Shown piece after piece: positions 58,479 to 64,000 of a stretch of DNA of 64,000 nucleotides. Made by a program: the position numbers and the translations under genes. Origin of the DNA: Stentor coeruleus. Taxonomy: Eukaryota; Ciliophora; Heterotrichea; Heterotrichida; Stentoridae. Each line of letters begins with the position of its first letter. Within the stretch, counting starts at the first letter, position 1. A model generated the notes under the pieces. The model saw nothing but the letters and a program-made list of their open reading frames with translations, ran no database searches and was not told the DNA's origin. The stretch covers positions 1 through 64,000 of the forward strand of contig MPUH01000281.1 of assembly GCA_001970955.1 (NCBI GenBank). The letters are read 5' to 3'.

Positions 58479-60976
58479 TCAAGTATTAATTTTATTTAAT
58501 ATGTATTGATATTCACACCAAAGCAATACCCACATTTTAATCACCGCATCATTAGATTTCCCTTTAAGCCTAATCAAAATATCATCAAGCTTAGCATCCC
58601 ATTCCTCCGCATTCAAAGTAGTTATAAACTTTTCACACCTTTCTATAACCTCAGGAAGTTTATCTCTCATTTCATAAATCTTATCAAAAATCTGATTCTG
58701 ACTCGGAGCGGNTAAATCTTATCAAAAATCTGATTCTGACTCGGAGCGGGTTTGCTGAAAAATCGATGACAATCTTCTATACGAAGAAGTCCATATTTAA
58801 TACAAAATATTTCAAACTTGTCAATATCCATTTCTTGACCTTCATTCATTTGTAGAATTGATTTATCAAAATCTTTTGTATCTTTATGTGGATGAACATT
58901 TCTCAAAAGCACTGAAGCTTCTCTCCAAGTTAAATACTTAAAATCCGTCATTATAGAAGTAGCCATATGAACACCTTTTGAAACTTTTTCACTATATTCC
59001 TGAAAAGCTTCAATAGCAACCAAAACAAACTGATGCAAATTAATAAGCCCTGATTTATTTAAGTCATCAGGGTCTACAAAAGATAATGCTTCAACTTTTC
59101 TTTTTAAATTCATTATATCAGATCTTACAAACAAAGGCTCAAAAATCTGTCTAATACATTCATACGCCCTTACAGCTGGGAAGTTGATATTATCGATTTG
59201 ATTAAGATTTTCTACAACAATCCCAGATTTGTCAGTGAGCATAAAATCGTAGGTATTTACACACATTTTCGATGTTGTAGGCCAGAAACTATTATAATTT
59301 AAGCTTTTACCCCCTCCAATCATACGTAGAAATATTTCTACTTGAGGGGTATTAATATGTTTAATACAACTGGCTATGAGTTCCTTGAATTTTCTATTAG
59401 CCAAAGGCTTAAGACTATATTTTTGAAACAAAATGCTATACACAAAAATTGCAAATGACGTATATTGTTCATAATTCTTCGATCTTGCTGCAGTGATATA
59501 ATTAGAAATTGTATTTGAAAGTTTTTTACTAGCCATATTCGAAATCTTAGCTATTTTCTTACTTGATAGACCTTCTAAATATAACAAAATATGATCAATA
59601 GGACTATTTTCAGTGATATACTGGGCAATTGTAATATTCGGTTTGAACTTGAAATCAAGTCTTAAAACCGGTTTTACTTCTTTTCTTGTTGGCGACTTAA
59701 CTTTTTTATCCTCATCTTCCTTTTTCTCCCCATCCTGCTCAAGACTTTCAATCACTTCAGGTATTTTCTCTATTTCTTGTCCTTTTAGCATTTCATTCGC
59801 TAGTCTAAAACCATCAACCCATCCATAAAAATCACAATAATCCGTTGTTATATACTTATACAACTCTTCTATCTCAATTTTATCAGTACAACCTGCAAGA
59901 TCAAGATGTTTTTTCAAATGCAAAATCTGCTCTGGATATTTATCTACTATTGTCTGCTGCCTAGTCATAACTCTTGTTATCGGATTAAATCTATTATTAT
60001 CATCATCATCTTCACATTCACTACTACTTGTACACTCTTCTTCACTATCTGAAGGAGGATCTAAATCAGTCTGAACTTCAACATCATTACAATTTTTCTT
60101 AAGTATTTTAAGCTTAAGACCTACTTTTTTTATCTCATTTTCCGTGCTGATTTTTGTAATCTGCCTTTTAAGTATCCCAGTTTCATTCTTCAGCACATCT
60201 TTTTCTTTTGAACTTTCATTAATTTTTGATGTCAACTCATCAATTTTTTTTTTAAGTTTGTTGATTTTTCTTATAAATTTTGTGTGTTGATGTTCAAGTT
60301 CCTGAACGTGTCTAGTTTGTAAAGTGTCGATTTTTTTCAGCAGGTCATCAGGGATTTTTTTCCATGTAAAGCTTAGGATTTCAAAGATTTTTTGTAAAAG
60401 GACACCTCTTTCTAAGCAATTAACAGCAACTTGTTTTATAGTTTCATTTAAAGCTACTAAGTAGATTGGTTCGATTATTTGAGACATTTCTATATTCATA
60501 GGATCATTACTATGAATTATATGATTTAATCTTGGTAAATATTTTTTATGCATATCTTCAAGCCATGAGGATAAATTTAAAGCATCAGATCGACCATATG
60601 GTCTACTAGCTTTAGCTCTTTTGAATATATTTTCTGGTGTATATGTGTCTGATAAAAGTAAAGCTTCAAGTTCACTAACTTCTAATGGAAGAGGATACAT
60701 AGCTCTATCTACTGTTGGGCTTAATGCACCTGGCTTTGGTGTTAGGGAGTCATAAAGATAAGATACTCCACTTCCATGATATCGATTTATAAAACCTCGA
60801 GCTAGCTTAGATCGATCTAAGGTTAAGATATCAACTCTATGTAAAGTACAATCTATTGGAACATCTGTTTTAGAATAAAGCTCACTAGGCATTGGAGTTA
60901 AGTCTGAAAAATGGTTCTCGCGCTTGTTGCGCTCGAGAAAAGCTAGGCTTGGATGCTTTGTAATAGATGAACGCAT
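58479..60976 (-). CDS. AXDND1-like axonemal dynein light-chain-domain protein
   Basis: The frame is split artificially by a scaffold join (N at 58712 with a 37-base exact duplication). Removing one copy and the N leaves 2460 nt, an exact multiple of three, and joins NQIFDKI to YEMRDKLPEV without a break: 819 residues. Residues about 160-290 (ALNETIKQVAVNCLERGVLLQKIFEI then a long coiled coil) match the p28/DNALI1 axonemal dynein light-chain domain, whose hallmark is E-x-I-R-Q-V-x-x-x-C-x-E-R-G. An acidic stretch (DPPSDSEEECTSSSECEDDDD) follows. The C-terminal third has EF-hand-like pairs (DPDDLNKSGLINLHQFVLV). AXDND1 fits best; the role would be in the axoneme. Confidence 0.8.
58675..58749. 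repeat. Assembly-join duplication around N at 58712
   Basis: 58675-58711 is repeated exactly at 58713-58749. Collapsing it restores the reading frame of the surrounding gene, which proves the duplication is an artefact. Confidence 0.95.
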
Positions 60977-62190
60977 ATTTTTTATATTTGGTTTTAGAAG
61001 TTATTTGATAGGAAATTGGTTGGGATTTTATGTTTGGGTTTTTAGAAGGATTTAAGGTGATTAGGATTTGACAATGTTTAGCTTTTTATGTTTTTAATTG
61101 TGAGATGATGTTTTTGTATAGGTTTAGGGTGTTATATTTGCTTNTGAGATGATGTTTTTGTATAGGTTTAGGGTGTTATATTTGCTTTTTTAAGAAATAG
61201 TGATTTTTATTTTGGATTTTTGTTTTAGGATAAGTTTATGGTAGTAAAATTGTATATGAATAAATGGTATGTATGATTTTTTGGTTGTTGTGGATGATTT
61301 ATTGATAAGGATATGATTTTTTGTGACAGGTATAGAAAAATGTGTTAGTTTTTAAGGATAATAGAAGAAAAAAGTATATTAAATGTGTTTAGAGTTAGTG
61401 AATCTTAATATTATTTTTTTTTGAATAATTTTTACTGTGAATATGAGTTTTTTTGTTTTTTTCAAAGCGGCAACTGATTTTACTTGACATATTTATGGGG
61501 GAAATATTGATGCTAGTGTGCAAGAAATAAATGCTTAATTTGGGGAAATGATTTTTTTTTTTGAAATCTAGTTGAGATTTTTAGTAAGTTAATGTTAGGT
61601 GTAGTTTTAATTTAACTTATTCGTGATATGAGTTTAGATATTAAACGCTTCTAAATGGTATTTATGATTATGTTGACATTTTGTATTTTATGTATAAAGA
61701 TGGAATAAATAATAGCATAATTATATGGGCAGTGGGTTTATACTGCATGCAATAGAAACGCTTGTTTATATAATAAATGCAATAGCTAAATACTAGAAAA
61801 AGTTACTTTTTTTGTAGGGTAGATTGTGTTAAATATTTACCAATGCTACGAACTCTTCTGATCTTGCTGGGTTTCGAACGAAACTTGAGTACCTGCCAAT
61901 TTGGAAACTTTGCAGAAGTGAATAGTTAATATAATTAGTTTTGATGTTGAAGAATATATAGTAAAGGTAATGGGTTAAAGTTTGAATTTTAATAAGTTAC
62001 TAGCGAATTGTATAAGATTTATATATTGAATGCATCAAGTCTAGTTTGGAATTTTTTTGAATTTTTGAAATTTGTAGCATATTTTAGTGTATAAACCATA
62101 AAATTCATACATAAATCCACTATAATATACATCATAAAGTAAACTCATACATTCCTAAAAACAAAAATATCTGCAGTTAAAAACACAAAA
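60977..62190. other. Long divergent intergenic region
   Basis: Between the AXDND1-like gene (minus) and the three-exon gene (plus). The left part is G-rich and C-poor on the plus strand, the last 150 bases C-rich and G-poor. At 61840-61925 there is a short stretch of more balanced composition with a coding-like read (ATNSSDLAGFRTKLEYLPIWK) that I cannot place. Confidence 0.5.
61101..61187. repeat. Assembly-join duplication around N at 61144
   Basis: 43 bases (61101-61143) are repeated exactly after the N (61145-61187), the same pattern as at 14612 and 58712. Confidence 0.9.
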
Positions 62191-62997
62191 ATGGCCAAAT
62201 CAAACAAAGATCTCCTTCGCTACTACATGTAACCCAAATCTAGTGAGTGTTCTAATAAACGAGCCTCAAGAATGAAGACAGGAAAAAAGCTAGTAAACGT
62301 CTTGAGCTTCTACTCAAAAAACATGAAATCAAAACCCAATGAAGAAAACTCAAACCTCATCCCTTATAACAAAGTTGATGATATTCTTAAACCAAAACCT
62401 TATATCCAGCCCAGTATGGCTATGAAAGAATACCATTTAAAAAGATCCTTTTCTGAAAAACTCGAACAAAAAAAGCATTCAAATTTAAACTCTTTCTTTG
62501 CTGTAATCTTAAAATAGGAAAAATATCGTCTTATTTCCAACAAATTAAACTGCTTTTCCCCACAGGTCTTCAATACAAAAAAGAAAATTGGGTATACCCG
62601 TAATGCATCAACATCACAAAACACTTATAAATACGAAACTAAACAAGATACTATAGAAAAAAAGCTCACTTTTATAGACAAGGAAATCATAGAAATGATT
62701 AATGCGCCAAAAGAAGTGCAAATACCAATTTCTGAACATGCTTCAAGTAATATTGAGAAAATAAGAATCGATATAAAGAGAAGATGGAGTCAGGCTAAAG
62801 ATTACAGCAAGGTTTTTACAAGGGTTAAAGCTTTACAAAAAGTTTCAACACAAAGCAAAAGCACTGAAAATTTCCAGAAACCCAACAAAAGCATTGACTC
62901 GATTCTTTTAGAAAATCGCACCCCTCATCATCTAACCCCGAAAATGGTCAAGAGTTCAGTCAAAAGGTTAATCCCACATATCTATCCCAAAAATTGA
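62191..62997 (+). CDS. Basic protein of three exons, unknown
   Basis: Exons 62191-62228, 62244-62502 and 62518-62997, giving 258 residues. The two introns are 15 nt each, fit GTAA-N5-A-N3-AG, and contain in-frame stops; removing both gives one continuous frame from MAKSNKDLLRYYIECSNKRA to IPHIYPKN. The protein is Lys/Ser-rich, mostly without predicted fold, with a helical middle (KLTFIDKEIIEMINAPKEV) and IDIKRRWSQAKDYSKVFTRV. No family recognised. Its stop lies only 29 bp from that of the convergent kinase gene. Confidence 0.85.
62229..62243 (+). other. 15-nt intron 1, three-exon gene
   Basis: GTAACCCAAATCTAG, A at position 10. Splits an Ile codon (AT|T) and begins with an in-frame stop if retained. 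Confidence 0.9.
62503..62517 (+). other. 15-nt intron 2, three-exon gene
   Basis: GTAATCTTAAAATAG, A at position 10. Lies between codons and ends in an in-frame TAG if retained. Confidence 0.9.
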
Positions 62998-63026
62998 TAT
63001 TTTTTATTAGATAAAAAAAAATTGTA

Positions 63027-64000
63027 TTAAAATATCAGACAGGTTTTCGGATCTCCAGTTGTTATTTCTGTTGGGCTTATTCTTTCGCTTTGGATTTTGG
63101 AAAATATTTTATCACGATCTGAAAACTCTGGCCATCTTTTTGTGGCTAAACATGTTGAGACTTCATCTTCTTTAGGTGGTGGTTCTTTGATTTCTTCACC
63201 AATTGATTTTATACTAGCTTTGCTTTTGTTTTTTTTCTTTTTGGGAATTTTTTTTTTGTTTTTAGGTGTTGAAGGAGGGTTATTCCAATCAAATTTATTA
63301 TCAAAGGTAAAACCTTCTTTTTCAGAGATGCGCATTAGTTGATTTTTCATATAGTTGTAATCGGGTGATTCTTCAAATCTGAGGTTTTTGGCATAACTTA
63401 GCATAGATGCGATTTCACAAGGCATGTCTCTGCATAATTGTTCAGGAGTTAAACTGAGTTTCATATCCATAATCATCCTATATTTTTCTTTCTTATTATT
63501 ACATGAAATACCTTGCCATGGTAAAGTTCCAAGATGTAAGTATATAATCATGTACATAATAGCTTCAATATCATCCCTTCTGCTTTGTTCGTTTCCCATA
63601 TGTGAATTTATTGAAGCATATCTTGCAGTTCCAGTTAACGACCTTTTATCACTAAATTTTATATGTTGTTTAGTTGTATTGTCTCTATATTTTTTACTTA
63701 ACCCGAAATCGATTATATAAAGAATGTTTGATTTTTTCCCTGAACCTAAAAGAAAATTGTCAGGTTTAATATCTCGATGGATATAGTTTTGGCTATGAAC
63801 TGTTTCGATACGGGTTAAAATCTGCTCAGCTAAGAGAATTACAGTTTTTACTGTGAATTTACGAGAACATTTGTTAAATACTTCTTCTAATGAAGATCCA
63901 AGGAGTTCTAAAACCATTATATTAAATGGCCCTTCAGTGCCATACCAGTAAACTTTTGGAATCCCAGAACCTTTTAATAAGCTCATAATTTTAGCTTCAG
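63027..64000 (-). CDS. Casein kinase I family protein kinase with a CaaX end (N-terminus beyond window)
   Basis: The open frame continues past the right edge (EAKIMSLLKG.GIPKVYWYG), so the first 60-70 residues, including the glycine loop and VAIK lysine, are missing. What remains is typical CK1: YIHRDIKPDNFLLG, the D-F-G at IIDFGLSKKYRD, the CK1-specific LTGTARYASINSHMGNEQSRRDDIEAIMYM, and LPWQGISC. A lysine-rich tail (PKNKKKIPKKKKNKSK) leads to the last residues TCLIF, a C-a-a-X box, so the kinase is probably prenylated and held at a membrane by lipid plus the basic patch. This is a different solution from palmitoylated CK1-gamma or yeast Yck. Confidence 0.88.
   Translation of the reverse strand, partial: EAKIMSLLKGSGIPKVYWYGTEGPFNIMVLELLGSSLEEVFNKCSRKFTVKTVILLAEQILTRIETVHSQNYIHRDIKPDNFLLGSGKKSNILYIIDFGLSKKYRDNTTKQHIKFSDKRSLTGTARYASINSHMGNEQSRRDDIEAIMYMIIYLHLGTLPWQGISCNNKKEKYRMIMDMKLSLTPEQLCRDMPCEIASMLSYAKNLRFEESPDYNYMKNQLMRISEKEGFTFDNKFDWNNPPSTPKNKKKIPKKKKNKSKASIKSIGEEIKEPPPKEDEVSTCLATKRWPEFSDRDKIFSKIQSERISPTEITTGDPKTCLIF

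Noticed and set aside
61855-61915. A tRNA-like T-loop (TTCGAA within a GTTTC/GAAAC context)
   Set aside because: No matching acceptor, D or anticodon arms could be drawn around it.
1-64000. Reassigned stop codons as in Tetrahymena, Paramecium or Blepharisma
   Set aside because: Conserved genes run without in-frame TAA, TAG or TGA, and all three are used at gene ends (TGA for example at 45773 and 62997).

Overview
The window looks like macronuclear DNA of a heterotrich ciliate, most likely Stentor coeruleus or a close relative. It is very AT-rich and gene-dense, and nearly all genes are single open frames that use the standard code (TAA, TAG and TGA all end genes; no in-frame stops in conserved genes such as eS7). 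Seven introns can be located and every one is exactly 15 nt with the layout GTAA-N5-A-N3-AG. Standard code plus 15-nt introns is the known signature of Stentor; Tetrahymena/Paramecium (TAA/TAG = Gln) and Blepharisma (TGA = Trp) do not fit. No tRNA, rRNA, CRISPR array, transposon or virus-like element was recognised.

Layout. 1-8.6 kb: two tandem minus-strand paralogues for very large type I membrane glycoproteins (the first runs off the left edge). 10.2-23.8 kb: an inverted pair of 849-residue PKG-like proteins (four cyclic-nucleotide-binding domains plus a catalytically dead kinase domain) enclosing a lipocalin, a giant NDK-like-domain protein, two small genes and an enoyl-CoA hydratase pseudogene. 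23.9-32.1 kb: housekeeping block with ribosomal protein eS7, a karyopherin, kinetochore Spc25, an SCP/NIF-type CTD phosphatase, a thioredoxin-fold gene with two introns and a coiled-coil gene. 33-39.9 kb: five tandem plus-strand genes of one unrecognised family (GR[PKN] basic motif at the front, CC-H-C-W-L-Y module at the back), including a recent segmental duplication. 40-47 kb: steroid 5-alpha-reductase family enzyme, coiled-coil protein, PPIL6-like cyclophilin, NEK-type kinase and two unknowns. 47.5-53 kb: three MORN-repeat proteins (two doubly acylatable with an IQ-like motif, one RING/TRAF-finger fusion) around an ENY2 gene and a membrane protein. 53.7-64 kb: small cytoskeleton-like genes, two choline/ethanolamine-kinase paralogues, an AXDND1-like axonemal protein, a three-exon unknown and a casein kinase I with a CaaX end (runs off the right edge).

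Functionally the window mixes core genes (eS7, ENY2, Spc25, karyopherin, CTD phosphatase) with ciliate-expanded signalling and cortex or cilium genes. Tandem and inverted gene duplication is the main theme: membrane glycoproteins, PKG-like proteins, the CC-H-C-W family, MORN proteins and choline kinases all occur as local paralogues. Four single-N positions mark scaffold joins; three carry exact 37-43 nt duplications of contig ends, and one of these splits a gene artificially.
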